Assembly: GCA_016195725.1 (NCBI GenBank)
Contig: JACPZB010000020.1
Coordinates: forward strand, 1-34,614
Direction of reading: 5' to 3'
DNA length: 34,614 bases
Source of the DNA: Deltaproteobacteria bacterium
Lineage (GTDB): Bacteria; Desulfobacterota; GWC2-55-46; UBA9637
Shown: one piece after another, positions 1-9,334 of the stretch
How the letters are laid out: every line of letters begins with the position of its first letter
Position numbering within the stretch: the stretch's first letter is position 1
Translations under genes and position numbers: made by a program
Notes under the pieces: generated by a model
What the model saw: only the letters and a program-made list of their open reading frames with translations
Told to the model about the DNA's origin: nothing
The model's database searches: none

Positions 1-1
1 A

Positions 2-178
2 CATCAAAATCACTGGGTTTCTGAATTGGTCATAAGAAGCACTAATGGCGTCCAAAAAGAAATTGTACAGATAACGAACGATTTAAAGTCCGCTGCAAGG
101 GCTCAAAAAATTTCTTTTGATAAGGAAGCAATTTTTCAGACGGAAAACCCAAATATCAAGATTGGTATTTCTCTTTAA
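2..178 (+). CDS. 3' end of an unknown protein (partial)
   Basis: An open frame enters from the left edge and stops at TAA 176-178, giving 58 C-terminal residues that begin HQNHWVSELV and end NIKIGISL. Composition is mixed polar with no membrane segment, Cys motif or recognisable domain. A second short ORF begins 26 bases later behind a Shine-Dalgarno, so the two may be co-transcribed. I do not recognise the family. It is most likely real because the frame is open from the edge and codon use matches the neighbourhood, but the fragment is too short to be sure. Confidence 0.45.
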   Translation, partial: HQNHWVSELVIRSTNGVQKEIVQITNDLKSAARAQKISFDKEAIFQTENPNIKIGISL

Positions 179-204
179 TCACAGTATAGAAAGAAGGTGA
201 AAAT

Positions 205-312
205 ATGAAAGGTCAAGAAACTGTTGCAGATAAAAATCTACCGAAGATTAATATTGATGAACTTACAAAGAATGCAAAACCTGGACTGTACCTCCGAGTC
301 TGGACAGATTAA
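205..312 (+). CDS. Small ORF, 35 aa, unknown or truncated
   Basis: ATG at 205 follows a purine-rich Shine-Dalgarno (AAGAAGGTG, 191-199). The product starts MKGQETVADKNLPKINIDE and ends YLRVWTD. It is hydrophilic, without signal or membrane segment. It could be a real small protein translated with the preceding gene, or the 5' stub of a longer gene cut by rearrangement, since no gene follows for about 500 bases. No function can be given. Confidence 0.35.
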   Translation: MKGQETVADKNLPKINIDELTKNAKPGLYLRVWTD

Positions 313-829
313 GTTAGAGTAACCGAACAGGGGTTTAGAGTTTTTGGTTTTCATAACATAGCCTCAAATTCATTGGGAGGACTGTAATCAAGGGTTGTTT
401 GATTAAATGCCAAAATGCACAGATTTTTGTGGTTATTTTTATAGTGGGTGTGCTGATACTTTTATGATTTATGAACTGCTCTTATTATTATGATAAGAAG
501 AAAAGAACAGAAGCCCATAATAATTTTATAGTAAACTTCGTCAGTTTATAAATGTATTTGGTTTTTCGGTTGTTGCTAAGGATTTAGGGTTTTGAACTGA
601 GACTTTCGTGGTATTGAGGCTCTCTAGTAAACAGCATAAATAAGTTGACATGTTTCAGTGCGACCCTTCAGGGTCGCTTTTATGACCAGCACTCAGTCCA
701 CTTGTTTTTAGCGTTTACTATAATTTGCCTGACTTTCAACTCCAAGTCTATCAGAAAAAGACCTTGACAGGATTAATGATAGTTTTCAGCTATCAGTTAT
801 TTATTGTATAGCCTGTCTATTTGATTTTT
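313..829. other. Non-coding stretch before tpiA
   Basis: No convincing gene is seen. The stretch is AT-rich with in-frame stops in all frames, one clear terminator hairpin (660-683) and a TATAAT at 719-724 that lacks a good -35 box but could serve tpiA. TTGACA occurs at 764-769 without a matching -10. In many bacteria gap and pgk lie directly before tpiA. They are absent here, so this looks like a rearrangement border. Confidence 0.5.
660..683 (+). terminator. Rho-independent terminator
   Basis: Perfect 7-bp stem GCGACCC / GGGTCGC with a TTCA tetraloop, followed by TTTTAT. It would end transcription from the left-hand unknown genes before tpiA. Confidence 0.75.
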
Positions 830-1585
830 ATGCGTAAGCCTTTTATAACTGGAAACTGGAAGATGCACATGACCATAAATCAGGCGGAGAGTCTGGTTAT
901 GGCAATGAGAGATGCGTTAAAAGGGGTGGATGATGTGGAAATGGCAATAGCTCCGCCATTTACAGCCCTGCATCATATAAACTATCTCTTGGCAGAGACT
1001 TCTATAAAACTGTGCGGCCAGGATGTATTCTGGGAAAGGGAGGGGGCATACACAGGCGAGATATCACCGAAGATGCTGCAAGATGTTGGCTGCCAGTATG
1101 TTATAATAGGCCATTCTGAGAGAAGGCAGTATTTTCATGAAACGGATGAAATTATAAATAAAAAGATTTTGTCGTCATTAAAGGAAGGTCTAAAACCAAT
1201 ATTCTGCGTTGGCGAGTCTCTAGAGCAAAGAGAAAAAGAGAAGACCATTGCTATTGTAAAAAAGCAAGTGGGAGAAGGCCTAAAAAATATTAGCAACGGT
1301 CAGATGAAGGATGTCACCGTAGCATACGAACCGGTATGGGCCATAGGCACGGGCAAGACAGCTATGCCTGAACAGGCAGAGGAAGTACACAGCGCAATAA
1401 GGGAGCTTTTATACGATATGTTTAATCTTGAGGCAGTTAAGAATATACGAATTATATACGGCGGAAGTGTTAAACCGAACAATATTGACAATATTATGGC
1501 TCAACCAAATATAGACGGTGCATTGGTAGGCGGAGCATCTCTATCAGCGGAGTCATTTTCCAGGATTATAAAATTTGAGAAATAG
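830..1585 (+). CDS. tpiA: Triosephosphate isomerase
   Basis: Interconverts dihydroxyacetone phosphate and glyceraldehyde 3-phosphate in cytosolic glycolysis and gluconeogenesis. The 251-residue product has the standard family length and the three active-site signatures: Asn-Trp-Lys near the N terminus (GNWKM), the electrophilic His in IGHSERR, and the catalytic Glu in AYEPVWAIGTGK (about residue 165). The C-terminal phosphate-binding loops IYGGSV and GALVGGASL are present. I start at ATG 830, giving MRKPFITGNWKM. A TTG nine bases upstream would add three residues not typical of the family. No strong Shine-Dalgarno is visible. secG follows 82 bases downstream, the usual partner in Geobacter-like genomes. 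Confidence 0.97.
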   Translation: MRKPFITGNWKMHMTINQAESLVMAMRDALKGVDDVEMAIAPPFTALHHINYLLAETSIKLCGQDVFWEREGAYTGEISPKMLQDVGCQYVIIGHSERRQYFHETDEIINKKILSSLKEGLKPIFCVGESLEQREKEKTIAIVKKQVGEGLKNISNGQMKDVTVAYEPVWAIGTGKTAMPEQAEEVHSAIRELLYDMFNLEAVKNIRIIYGGSVKPNNIDNIMAQPNIDGALVGGASLSAESFSRIIKFEK

Positions 1586-1667
1586 GGAAGATGGGAGACG
1601 AGGAGTAGTATAGACGAAAATACAATCCTCCCTCACGCTTTCCAAAACTTAGGAGGTAGCAAATAAA

Positions 1668-2024
1668 ATGTACACAGCAGTAATAATACTTCATATCCTC
1701 GTAAGCATATTCCTTGTTATTGTTGTTTTGCTTCAGGCTGGCAAGGGGGCAAGCATAGGGGCAACATTCGGCGGCTCATCAAGCCAGACGCTTTTTGGGA
1801 GCGCTGGACCAGCTACCTTCCTCGGTAAAATTACGGCTGGATGTGCTATTGTATTTATGATAACATCCTTATATCTTACTTACATGGCTGCCCATAAGGT
1901 AACTGGCTCTATTATGAAGGATGCCCCTGCTGCAAAGAAAGAGGTGCAGCAAATTCCGCAGCAGACACAACCAACCGCAGCACCGCAGGATACCTCTAAT
2001 ACAGCTAATCCAGCATCTAAATAG
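1668..2024 (+). CDS. secG: Preprotein translocase subunit SecG
   Basis: Small membrane subunit that assists SecYE in protein export across the inner membrane. The 118-residue product has two transmembrane segments (about residues 3-22 and 50-72). Between them lies the hallmark cytoplasmic loop with [19 protein letters not shown] and [16 protein letters not shown]. The C-terminal 40 residues are a low-complexity Gln/Pro/Ala/Thr tail, as is common in this family. A good Shine-Dalgarno (AGGAGG, 1651-1656) precedes ATG 1668. It lies between tpiA and a tRNA-Leu, a gene order seen in several delta-type genomes, and is probably co-transcribed with tpiA. Confidence 0.95.
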   Translation: MYTAVIILHILVSIFLVIVVLLQAGKGASIGATFGGSSSQTLFGSAGPATFLGKITAGCAIVFMITSLYLTYMAAHKVTGSIMKDAPAAKKEVQQIPQQTQPTAAPQDTSNTANPASK

Positions 2025-2036
2025 CTTGCAGCATAT

Positions 2037-2120
2037 GCCGAAGTGGTGGAATGGCAGACACGCCATCTTGAGGTGGTGGTGGGGAAACCCATGGGGGTTC
2101 GAGTCCCCCCTTCGGCACCA
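2037..2120 (+). tRNA. tRNA-Leu (anticodon GAG)
   Basis: Acceptor arms GCCGAAG (2037-2043) and CTTCGGC (2110-2116) pair perfectly, and A-CCA is encoded. The anticodon stem CCATC / GGTGG encloses loop TTGAGGT, giving GAG. A long class II variable arm and a T-loop TTCGAGT are present. It starts 12 bases after secG. Confidence 0.95.
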
Positions 2121-2371
2121 TTCTTTATAAAATCCGGCTGTTGAATAGCCGCCAGCCTACGGGGGGGGTAATTCACTTTTTAGAAAATATCCAATTAGTC
2201 TGCTTAATATCCAACTTATTAAGTTTACCATTGCAACATATTGATAAATTCCATATAATAGTTTTACCCTTTGTTTATACGCTGTGGTGAGTGTGGTACA
2301 AAGGGGTTTTGTGTCCTTACATCATTAAAATCTTAAACCAAATATTTGACTATAAAAAGGGAGTATGCTTT

Positions 2372-2454
2372 GCGAGGGTGGCGGAACTGGCAGACGCGCC
2401 AGACTTAGGATCTGGTGGGCAACCGTGGGGGTTCAACTCCCCCCTCTCGCACCA
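2372..2454 (+). tRNA. tRNA-Leu (anticodon TAG)
   Basis: Acceptor arms GCGAGGG / CTCTCGC, with ACCA encoded. The anticodon stem CCAGA / TCTGG has loop CTTAGGA, giving UAG. A class II variable arm is present. It lies between the first tRNA-Leu and tig, with no gene in the roughly 250 bases between the tRNAs. Confidence 0.95.
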
Positions 2455-2462
2455 GAGAGACA

Positions 2463-2505
2463 GTTGTTGGTTGTTAAGTTTTAGACTAACAACCAACAAC
2501 CAACA
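2463..2505 (+). repeat. Phrase-type inverted repeat before tig
   Basis: GTTGTTGGTTGTTA is matched downstream by TAACAACCAACAAC, extended by a further CAACAAC. The arms are built from a short repeated word (GTTGTTG). A strong hairpin could form in the tig leader, 25 bases before the start codon. Similar word-built hairpins occur at 5801, 9038 and 13206. Confidence 0.75.
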
Positions 2506-2529
2506 ACTACAATAAGGAGAGGTATTTCA

Positions 2530-3834
2530 ATGAAAGTTTTAGTAGAAGACATCAGCCCTGTAAAAAAGAGGCTGATGATAGAAGTTCCTTCCCAAGATGT
2601 GGATAGGGAGATGGATGCTGTCTATAGGGAGTTGGGGGGAAAGGTTTCCATAGACGGTTTTAGAAAAGGTAAGATACCAAAAACAGTATTAGAGAGCCGC
2701 TATAAAGATTATGTGCTTGGAGAGGTTGTGTCAAAACTGATTGAGCATTCCTATCCTAAGGTTATACGAGAAAAGGACCTCTCCCCTGTTGCCACGCCTC
2801 AGATAGATGTTAAGGCTGGCATAGAAGAAGGGCAAGCTTTCTCGTATACGGCAACAGTGGAGGTGAAGCCGCCTGTACAGGTAGAAGGTTATATCAGTAT
2901 GGAGCTTAAAAGAGAGGCAGTAGCAGTTGCTGAAGATGAAGTGGAAAAGGCTATGGAAATCCTGAGGGAGAGAAATGCATATTACAACGAAGTAGACCGT
3001 CCGGCCCAGGAAAAGGATTTGGCTCTTGTAGATTTTGAAGGATTTATAGATGGCAAGCCTATTAAGAACGGCAAGGCATCTGATTTTTATACAGTAATAG
3101 GTTCCAAAAGACTCGTCCCTGATCTTGAAAATGCCCTGGTAGGTATGAAAAAGGGCGAGGATAAAGAAGTCAAGGCACTATTCTCGAAGGAATATGGTTA
3201 TAAAGAGCTTGCAGATAAAGAGGCCATTTTTAAGCTGAAGCTCAAGACAGTGAAGGAAAGGGCATTGCCTGCCTTAGATAATGAATTTGCAAAGGATTTA
3301 AAGCTTGACAATATTACCCAGTTAAGGGATAAGGTGAAAGAAGGTATAGAGCAACAAAAGAAAACTCATGAAAGGGAAAGGCTCAAGAAAAAGATATTAG
3401 AAAAATTACTTTCAAAGAACAGTTTTGATACGCCTCCTGCGCTGGTGACAGCCTATCTTCAGTCAATGATATCTCAGACAATGGACAATGTTAAAAAGGG
3501 GATAATAAAAGCAGAAGATGGTGCAGATATAACCCCTGAAAAGTTAAAAGAAAAGTATGCAAAGGTAGCGGAAACAAGGGCTAAGGAAGAGATGGTACTG
3601 GATGCTATAGCACGACAGGAGAATATAACTGTTGCAGAAGAAGAGTTAAATGTGAAGATAAAAGAAATGGCAAGTCAGCGTTATCAGAATTTTGATAGTT
3701 TCAGAAAACAGCTTATAGAAGAAGGCGCTGACAGTGTATTAATGGCAGGAATGCGGGAAGAGAAGATTTTTGATTTTATAATAGCAAAGGCAAGAATACA
3801 GGAGTCAGGAGGCAAAAGTCAGGAGGCAGAATAA
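2530..3834 (+). CDS. tig: Trigger factor (ribosome-associated chaperone and PPIase)
   Basis: Binds the ribosome exit tunnel and assists folding of nascent chains, with peptidyl-prolyl isomerase activity. The 434-residue product has the N-terminal ribosome-binding domain with the signature GFRKGKIPKTVLESRY (about residues 43-58). A FKBP-type PPIase domain follows (about 155-235; DLALVDFEGFIDGKP, then FSKEYGYKELADK), then the long helical substrate-binding domain. ATG 2530 follows AAGGAGAGG. It heads the conserved order tig-clpP-clpX-lon-hup. The last 12 residues (ESGGKSQEAE) are encoded by a repeated word, CAGGAGTCAGGAGGC and AGTCAGGAGGC, so the C terminus appears to have been supplied by an intergenic repeat. 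Confidence 0.96.
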   Translation: MKVLVEDISPVKKRLMIEVPSQDVDREMDAVYRELGGKVSIDGFRKGKIPKTVLESRYKDYVLGEVVSKLIEHSYPKVIREKDLSPVATPQIDVKAGIEEGQAFSYTATVEVKPPVQVEGYISMELKREAVAVAEDEVEKAMEILRERNAYYNEVDRPAQEKDLALVDFEGFIDGKPIKNGKASDFYTVIGSKRLVPDLENALVGMKKGEDKEVKALFSKEYGYKELADKEAIFKLKLKTVKERALPALDNEFAKDLKLDNITQLRDKVKEGIEQQKKTHERERLKKKILEKLLSKNSFDTPPALVTAYLQSMISQTMDNVKKGIIKAEDGADITPEKLKEKYAKVAETRAKEEMVLDAIARQENITVAEEELNVKIKEMASQRYQNFDSFRKQLIEEGADSVLMAGMREEKIFDFIIAKARIQESGGKSQEAE

Positions 3835-3863
3835 GATAAAGGGCAAAAGACATGCATGGGAAG

Positions 3864-3896
3864 TTTATTCTGGATTCTGTATTCTGGCTTCTGTTT
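3864..3896 (+). repeat. Word repeat in tig-clpP gap
   Basis: The gap holds TTCTGGATTCTG and TTCTGGCTTCTG as near-direct copies. Together with the CAGGAG words that end tig it resembles one half of the word-built inverted repeats seen elsewhere in the window. It is not coding: clpP starts at 3912 with its own ribosome-binding site. Confidence 0.5.
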
Positions 3897-3911
3897 TATA
3901 AAGGAGACAAA

Positions 3912-4508
3912 ATGACATTAATCCCAATGGTGGTTGAACAGACAGGCCGTGGCGAAAGGGCATATGATATCTATTCCAGGCTTCTGAAGGAGAGGATAAT
4001 CTTTTTAGGCACAGCCATTGATGATAATGTTGCTAATCTTGTTATTGCCCAAATGCTTTTTCTTGAGTCTGAGGATCCTGACAAGGAGATACATCTTTAC
4101 ATAAATTCGCCAGGCGGGATTGTAAGCGCAGGGCTTGCAATATACGATACCATGCAGTATGTAAGGCCAGTTGTTGCAACAACCTGTATGGGACAGGCTG
4201 CCAGCATGGGAGCCCTTCTTTTGGCAGCTGGGGCCCGAGGCAAGCGGTTTGCCCTTCCCCATTCAAGGATTTTGATACATCAGCCGTTGGGAGGGGCCCA
4301 AGGTCAGGCGACAGATATAGATATTCAGGCAAAGGAGATACTGAGACTCAGGGAAGAGTTGAATCTTATACTTGCAAGGCATACAGGCCAACCGGTAGAA
4401 AAGATAAGCAGGGATACTGATCGGGATTTTTTTATGACTGGTGAACAGGCAAAGGAATATGGTATAATTGACTTGGTAATAGAGAAGCGGGTGTCGCTCC
4501 AAGCATAA
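3912..4508 (+). CDS. clpP: ATP-dependent Clp protease proteolytic subunit
   Basis: Serine protease that forms the barrel of ClpXP and degrades unfolded or tagged proteins. The 198-residue product carries the catalytic triad in usual contexts: Ser98 in GQAASMGA, His123 in RILIHQP, and Asp about 172 in SRDTDRDFF. The start is ATG 3912 because AAAGGAG lies just upstream and [23 protein letters not shown] is the family N terminus. The frame is open 60 bases further upstream, but only across the word repeat. clpX follows 22 bases downstream, so the pair is one transcription unit. Confidence 0.97.
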   Translation: MTLIPMVVEQTGRGERAYDIYSRLLKERIIFLGTAIDDNVANLVIAQMLFLESEDPDKEIHLYINSPGGIVSAGLAIYDTMQYVRPVVATTCMGQAASMGALLLAAGARGKRFALPHSRILIHQPLGGAQGQATDIDIQAKEILRLREELNLILARHTGQPVEKISRDTDRDFFMTGEQAKEYGIIDLVIEKRVSLQA

Positions 4509-4530
4509 CTTATATCTGTGAGGAGGCGTT

Positions 4531-5793
4531 ATGGCAGACCAAAAAAGAGGAAATGATGCGCTGACCTGTTCATTCTGCGGCAAGAGCCAGTTTGAGGCAA
4601 AGAAGCTTATTGCCGGCCCAATGGTTTATATATGCGATGCCTGTGTAGAACTCTGCAATGATATAATTGGTGAGGAATATGAAAACGAGGTAGCATCCCA
4701 TCTCAGAGAGACGGCGGTTCCAAAGCCCGCAGAGATAAAGAAGATTCTTGATGAGTATGTCATAGGGCAGGAAAAGGCAAAGAAAATACTCTCTGTTGCA
4801 GTGCATAATCATTATAAGAGGATTGAAAGTAAGGATAAAAAATTTGACACCGGCGGCGTTGAACTTCAGAAAAGCAATATACTTCTCCTTGGCCCGACCG
4901 GCTCTGGCAAAACGCTCCTTGCCCAGACCCTCGCCAAAATACTCAATGTTCCTTTTACCATAGCCGATGCCACAACATTGACAGAGGCTGGTTATGTGGG
5001 TGAGGATGTTGAGAATATAATCTTAAGCCTGTTGCAGAATTCCAATTACGAGATAGATAAGTGCCAGAAGGGGATTGTCTACATAGACGAGATAGATAAG
5101 ATATCGCGAAAGTCTGACAGCCCCTCTATAACACGGGACGTTTCCGGAGAAGGAGTTCAGCAGGCGCTGCTCAAGATAATTGAAGGGACTATTGCCAATG
5201 TTCCGCCGAAAGGCGGCAGAAAACACCCTCAGCAGGAGTTTCTGCAGGTAGATACAACAAACATACTTTTTATATGCGGTGGGGCATTTGCTGGGTTGGA
5301 GAATATAATACAGCAGCGTATCGGGAGAAAGACCCTGGGGTTTGGCGCAGATATAAAGAAGAAAGCGGAGAGGAATGTAAATGAACTGCTTCGCGAGGTC
5401 CAACCAGAGGATCTATTAAAATACGGTTTAATACCTGAATTTGTGGGTAGACTGCCGGTGCTGGCTGTTTTAGATGAACTGGATGAAACTGCGCTTATAA
5501 AGATACTTACAGAGCCGCGCAATGCGCTGGTTAAACAGTATCAGAAGCTCTTTGAATTTGAGAATGTTAAACTCAAATTCACAGACAGTGCATTGGTTGC
5601 AGTTGCAAGAGAGGCAATGAAGAGAAAAACAGGTGCAAGGGGACTACGGGCAATTCTTGAGAATGTAATGCTTGATGTGATGTATGAGATGCCGTCTCAA
5701 ACGAATATACGGGAATGCCTTGTCAATGAAGATGTGATATTTAGCAAGGGGAATCCGATAATAGTCTACGAGAAGAAGGCAGAGTCGGCATAA
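4531..5793 (+). CDS. clpX: Clp protease ATP-binding subunit ClpX
   Basis: AAA+ unfoldase that recognises substrates and feeds them to ClpP. The 420-residue product has the N-terminal zinc-binding domain (Cys13, Cys16, Cys35, Cys38) and Walker A GPTGSGKT at residues 121-128. Walker B is IVYIDEIDK, a sensor/arginine-finger region follows, and the ClpP-docking loop carries LGF (in RKTLGFGAD), matching the IGF-type loop. The C-terminal domain begins at about [14 protein letters not shown] 4531 is preceded by GAGGAGG. Gene order and spacing indicate a clpP-clpX operon. Confidence 0.97.
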   Translation: MADQKRGNDALTCSFCGKSQFEAKKLIAGPMVYICDACVELCNDIIGEEYENEVASHLRETAVPKPAEIKKILDEYVIGQEKAKKILSVAVHNHYKRIESKDKKFDTGGVELQKSNILLLGPTGSGKTLLAQTLAKILNVPFTIADATTLTEAGYVGEDVENIILSLLQNSNYEIDKCQKGIVYIDEIDKISRKSDSPSITRDVSGEGVQQALLKIIEGTIANVPPKGGRKHPQQEFLQVDTTNILFICGGAFAGLENIIQQRIGRKTLGFGADIKKKAERNVNELLREVQPEDLLKYGLIPEFVGRLPVLAVLDELDETALIKILTEPRNALVKQYQKLFEFENVKLKFTDSALVAVAREAMKRKTGARGLRAILENVMLDVMYEMPSQTNIRECLVNEDVIFSKGNPIIVYEKKAESA

Positions 5794-5800
5794 AAGATAG

Positions 5801-5851
5801 GGTCAAGGGTCAAGTACCAAGGGTCAAAAATACCTCTTGACCCCTGACCCT
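5801..5851 (+). repeat. Word-built inverted repeat between clpX and lon
   Basis: The word GGGTCAA occurs three times on the left side and its complement TTGACCC, then TGACCCTTG, on the right, forming an imperfect hairpin about 50 bases long. It has no U-tract, so it is not an ordinary terminator. It is the same kind of structure as at 2463 and 9038, built from a different word. Confidence 0.75.
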
Positions 5852-5879
5852 TGCCGCTGACTTAACGAGGTGAGTATAA

Positions 5880-8318
5880 ATGTTTTTTAAAGGCAATAAA
5901 GATATGGATGAAAAAATAAAAGAGATGTCAGTTCCGCTTATACCTTTGCGGGATATAGTAATTTTTCCGCATATGGTTGTGCCGCTTTTTGTAGGCAGGG
6001 ATAAGTCTGTAAGAGCGCTGGAACTTGCCATGTCACAGGATAAGAGTGTCCTGTTGGTGGCCCAAAAAAAGGCAAAAATAGATGACCCCGCAGCTGATAA
6101 TATATATAAAGTTGGCACCCTCGGTAATATATTGCAGCTTTTGAGGTTGCCTGATGGAAGCGTGAAGGTCCTTGTAGAAGGCAAGAAAAGGGCAAAGATA
6201 AAGGAATTTACGCCTTCCAAGGAATGCTTTATAGTAAAGATTGATGAGATAAACGAGGAAATGGATGATACCTTGGAGACAGAGGCGCTCATAAGGAATA
6301 TCGGAAAGGCCTTTGAGACCTATGTGAAACTCAATAAGAAAATACCTCCTGAGATGATTATGTCAGTTTCTTCCATAGATGATCCTGCCAGGCTTACTGA
6401 CACAATAGCTGCACATCTTGTAATCAAACTGCAAGACAAACAAGCCCTTTTGGAACTTACAAATATTACCCATAGGCTTGAGAGACTTTACGGCCTCATG
6501 GAAGGCGAGATAGAGATACTTGAGGCAGAGCAGCGGATAAGACAGCGTGTCAAAAAGCAGATGGAAAAGACGCAGAAAGAATATTACCTGAGCGAGCAGG
6601 TGAAGGCTATTCAGAAGGAGTTGGGTGAGAAAGATGAGTTTAAGGGCGAGCTTCAGGAGCTTGAAGAGCGAATAAAGAATAAAAAGATGAGCAAGGAGGC
6701 CGCGAAAAAGGCCAAACAGGAATTGAAAAAACTCAAGCTGATGTCGCCGATGGCCGCTGAGGCTACTGTGGTAAGAAATTATCTTGACTGGCTGTTATCT
6801 CTTCCGTGGGCAGAGGTGACAGATGAGAAGAAAGATATTAATGAAGCTGAAAAAATTCTTGAAGAAGACCACTATGGGTTGAAACAGGTTAAAGAGAGGA
6901 TTCTGGAACATTTAGCTGTCCATGGTCTTGTAGAGGAGATGAAGGGGCCTATCCTGTGCCTTGTTGGTCCTCCTGGGGTAGGAAAAACTTCGCTAGCAAA
7001 ATCTATTGCAAGGGCAACGAATCGAAGATTTGTTCGGTTATCTTTGGGGGGGGTGAGGGATGAAGCAGAGATACGGGGACACAGAAGGACATATATAGGT
7101 TCTATGCCTGGAAAGATAATTCAGTCTTTAAAAAAGGCAAGTGCCAATAATCCTGTCTTTTTATTGGATGAGGTTGACAAGATGGCCACAGACTTCAGGG
7201 GCGACCCTGCTTCTGCGCTCTTGGAGGTTTTAGATCCGGAGCAGAATTATAGCTTCAACGATCACTATCTGGACTTAGATTATGACCTTTCCAAAGTGAT
7301 GTTTATAACGACAGCCAATAGCGTCCAAGGAATTCCATATCCTTTGCTAGACAGGATGGAAATAATACGAATAGCTGGTTATACAGAGTTAGAAAAGGTA
7401 AATATAGCCAGGGAATTTCTTATACCGAAACAGTTGAAGGCCCATGGCCTTTTTGATGCAAATCTTGAAATCCCTGAAAGCGTAGTATTGGCTATTATAA
7501 GAAGGTATACACGAGAAGCGGGTGTAAGGAATTTAGAACGAGAGATTGCCTCCCTCTGCAGAAAGACGGCTAAAGAGGTTCTCAAAAAAGGCAAGGACAT
7601 AAAGATAAAACTATCTCCTAAGGGTGTAGCGAAATATCTCGGTGTGCCAAAATATCGTTATGGCAAAAAAGAAGAGAAAGATGAGATAGGTGTTGCAACA
7701 GGCCTTGCGTGGACAGAGACGGGGGGTGAACTATTGTCAATTGAGGTAACGGTAGTGCCTGGCAAAGGTAAACTTATTATCACAGGAAAACTCGGCGATG
7801 TGATGCAGGAATCTGCTCAGGCAGCGCTTACCTATATCCGCTCTCGGGCAGATGTTTTGGGTATAGAGAAGGATTTCTACCAGAAGGTTGATATCCATAT
7901 CCATGTTCCGGAAGGCGCTATACCGAAGGATGGTCCGTCCGCAGGGATTGCTATGGCTACCGCAATTGCATCCGCCCTTATGAAAGTTCCTGTACGAAAA
8001 GATATTGCAATGACGGGAGAGATTACCCTTCGCGGCAAGGTTCTTCCCATAGGCGGCTTAAAAGAAAAAATTCTTGCTGCGCATAGAGGTATGATACCAA
8101 AAGTTCTCGTGCCTCAGGAAAATGAAAAGGATATAAAAGAAATTCCTGTCAGTGTCTTAAAAAAGACACAGATTTCTTTTGTGGAGCATATGGACGAGGT
8201 GCTTAAGCAGTCGCTGGTTTTGGAAAAACCAGAAGAGATATTTAAGAAGAAGGGCGATATGTATCAGAAAGAGGATATTGCAGATACATTACCCAGCGAT
8301 AGAGTTATTACGCACTGA
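5880..8318 (+). CDS. lon: Lon ATP-dependent protease
   Basis: Cytosolic AAA+ serine protease for damaged and regulatory proteins. The 812-residue product has the N-terminal substrate domain (from [20 protein letters not shown]), a coiled linker (about 200-300), and Walker A GPPGVGKT at 363-370 with Walker [11 protein letters not shown]. The C-terminal protease domain carries catalytic Ser687 in PKDGPSAG and Lys728 in GGLKEK. ATG 5880 is preceded by GAGGTGAG; an internal ATG at 5904 is possible but lacks a better ribosome-binding site. The final 25 residues are a variable tail. Lon sits between clpX and hup, the classic proteobacterial order. Confidence 0.97.
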   Translation: MFFKGNKDMDEKIKEMSVPLIPLRDIVIFPHMVVPLFVGRDKSVRALELAMSQDKSVLLVAQKKAKIDDPAADNIYKVGTLGNILQLLRLPDGSVKVLVEGKKRAKIKEFTPSKECFIVKIDEINEEMDDTLETEALIRNIGKAFETYVKLNKKIPPEMIMSVSSIDDPARLTDTIAAHLVIKLQDKQALLELTNITHRLERLYGLMEGEIEILEAEQRIRQRVKKQMEKTQKEYYLSEQVKAIQKELGEKDEFKGELQELEERIKNKKMSKEAAKKAKQELKKLKLMSPMAAEATVVRNYLDWLLSLPWAEVTDEKKDINEAEKILEEDHYGLKQVKERILEHLAVHGLVEEMKGPILCLVGPPGVGKTSLAKSIARATNRRFVRLSLGGVRDEAEIRGHRRTYIGSMPGKIIQSLKKASANNPVFLLDEVDKMATDFRGDPASALLEVLDPEQNYSFNDHYLDLDYDLSKVMFITTANSVQGIPYPLLDRMEIIRIAGYTELEKVNIAREFLIPKQLKAHGLFDANLEIPESVVLAIIRRYTREAGVRNLEREIASLCRKTAKEVLKKGKDIKIKLSPKGVAKYLGVPKYRYGKKEEKDEIGVATGLAWTETGGELLSIEVTVVPGKGKLIITGKLGDVMQESAQAALTYIRSRADVLGIEKDFYQKVDIHIHVPEGAIPKDGPSAGIAMATAIASALMKVPVRKDIAMTGEITLRGKVLPIGGLKEKILAAHRGMIPKVLVPQENEKDIKEIPVSVLKKTQISFVEHMDEVLKQSLVLEKPEEIFKKKGDMYQKEDIADTLPSDRVITH

Positions 8319-8416
8319 TTATCCCCTTGATATGCCTGTATTTAAGGCAATAATTTCCTTGACAGAATTTAGGAAAGTTGCTATAGCATTTATGAGAAAA
8401 CCCCATCTGTAAACTT

Positions 8417-8438
8417 CCACGCCAAAAGTTTTGGTGTG
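8417..8438. repeat. Near-perfect palindrome between lon and hup
   Basis: CCACGCCAAAA is followed almost directly by TTTTGGTGTGG, an 11-bp inverted repeat with one G-U type mismatch. There is no U-tract, so termination is doubtful. It lies about 100 bases before hup and could be a protein-binding site or a cruciform. Confidence 0.5.
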
Positions 8439-8539
8439 GGTGGTAAAGGGTGGGAATGAAGAGTCTGAATTGCTTGCAAAGTGAATATGAGATAAGGTGT
8501 GGCAGTTTACAATTCAATTCCTTACAAAGGAGGATAAAT

Positions 8540-8815
8540 ATGACAAAGGGCGAACTCGTTGATGTAATCTCTAAAGAAGCTGGGATTACAAAGGTTGCGG
8601 CTGACAAGGCGTTGACGGCCTTTACAGATGCTGTGACAAAATCTTTAAAGAAAGGCGATACCGTAGGTCTTGTTGGTTTTGGGACATTTTCCGTTTCCAA
8701 GAGAAAGGCAAGGAAGGGCCGTAACCCACAGACTGGAAAAGAGATTAATATCCCTGCTGCAAAGGTCCCAAAATTTAAAGCTGGTAAAGGTCTAAGAGCC
8801 GCAGTAAGGAAATAG
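8540..8815 (+). CDS. hup: HU-family DNA-binding protein
   Basis: Small histone-like protein that bends and compacts DNA as a dimer. The 91-residue product matches the family length and contains the signature [21 protein letters not shown] (split here as [15 protein letters not shown] and RNPQTG), which forms the DNA-embracing arm. ATG 8540 lies behind AAAGGAGG; the frame is open upstream, but that part is not HU-like. Position after lon mirrors lon-hupB of proteobacteria. A terminator hairpin follows at 8878. Confidence 0.95.
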   Translation: MTKGELVDVISKEAGITKVAADKALTAFTDAVTKSLKKGDTVGLVGFGTFSVSKRKARKGRNPQTGKEINIPAAKVPKFKAGKGLRAAVRK

Positions 8816-8877
8816 ATAATATAAAGTTTGGTTGATATTGGCTGCTGGCATAGATAAGCGGGATGCATCATATTGAG

Positions 8878-8926
8878 AAAATCAGGAATGAGGGAATAGG
8901 TCTTCTTCTTTCCTGATTTCTATTTT
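8878..8926 (+). terminator. Terminator-like hairpin after hup
   Basis: AAATCAGGAA pairs with TTCCTGATTT (8910-8919) over a 21-base loop, followed by CTATTTTA. It probably ends the lon/hup transcript before the tRNA genes. Confidence 0.6.
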
Positions 8927-8950
8927 ATACAGTTGTATTCTTTGTTATAT

Positions 8951-9026
8951 GGGCGGATAGCTCAGTTGGAAGAGCGCAGCCCTTACAAGGCTGAGGTCAC
9001 AGGTTCAATCCCTGTTCCGCCTACCA
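8951..9026 (+). tRNA. tRNA-Val (anticodon TAC)
   Basis: 76 nt with encoded CCA. The acceptor stem GGGCGGA / TCCGCCT has one G-U pair at its end, the D arm is standard (AGCTCAGTTGG), the anticodon loop CTTACAA gives UAC, and the T loop is GGTTCAATC. Confidence 0.95.
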
Positions 9027-9037
9027 TGTAAAGACAG

Positions 9038-9112
9038 TTCATAGTTATTAGTTCGGAGTTTGGAGTATTTACTTTTATCTCCGAACTCAAAACTCCCAAC
9101 TCTCAACTCAAA
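9038..9112 (+). repeat. Word-built inverted repeat between tRNAs
   Basis: The left side reads AGTTCGGAGTTTGGAGT and the right side repeats CAACTC / AACTCCC words (CGAACTC, AAAACTCCCAACTCTCAACT), pairing imperfectly across ATTTACTTTTAT. It separates tRNA-Val from tRNA-Asp. It is the same architecture as 2463 and 5801, with another word. Confidence 0.7.
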
Positions 9113-9117
9113 TAACT

Positions 9118-9194
9118 GGGGCCGTAGTTCAATTGGTTAGAGCACCGCCCTGTCACGGCGGAAGTTGCGGGTTCGAGCCCCGTCGGCCCCGCCA
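9118..9194 (+). tRNA. tRNA-Asp (anticodon GTC)
   Basis: 77 nt with encoded CCA. The acceptor stem GGGGCCG / CGGCCCC is perfect, the anticodon stem CCGCC / GGCGG encloses a loop with GTC, and the T arm is GCGGGTTCGAGCCCCGT. Confidence 0.95.
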
Positions 9195-9202
9195 GATTCT
9201 TG

Positions 9203-9258
9203 CCCCTCTTTGTTTGTTCCAGATTTATCAAATTGGAGCTTGCAAAGGGGGTTTTTTT
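9203..9258 (+). terminator. Terminator after tRNA-Asp
   Basis: CCCCTCTTTG (9203-9212) pairs with GCAAAGGGGG (9242-9251), and TTTTTTT follows immediately. A weaker AT stem lies inside the loop. It would end the tRNA transcript before ftsE. Confidence 0.65.
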
Positions 9259-9334
9259 ATTTAGTATTGACACATAGTTTTGTAATTGGTAGTTTTACTC
9301 AAGAAGAAAACACGGAAACCGCCTGAGGTGAAGT

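Noticed and set aside
407-493. 28-codon Cys-containing ORF in the left non-coding stretch
   Set aside because: No ribosome-binding site at a useful distance, strongly AT-biased and ends in a run of Leu codons; likely chance.
719-769. TATAAT at 719 and TTGACA at 764 as a strong promoter for tpiA
   Set aside because: The boxes are in the wrong order and each lacks a partner at proper spacing; kept only as a remark.
2291-2515. Open frame covering the second tRNA-Leu
   Set aside because: It runs through the whole tRNA and the following hairpin; no protein-like composition outside the tRNA.
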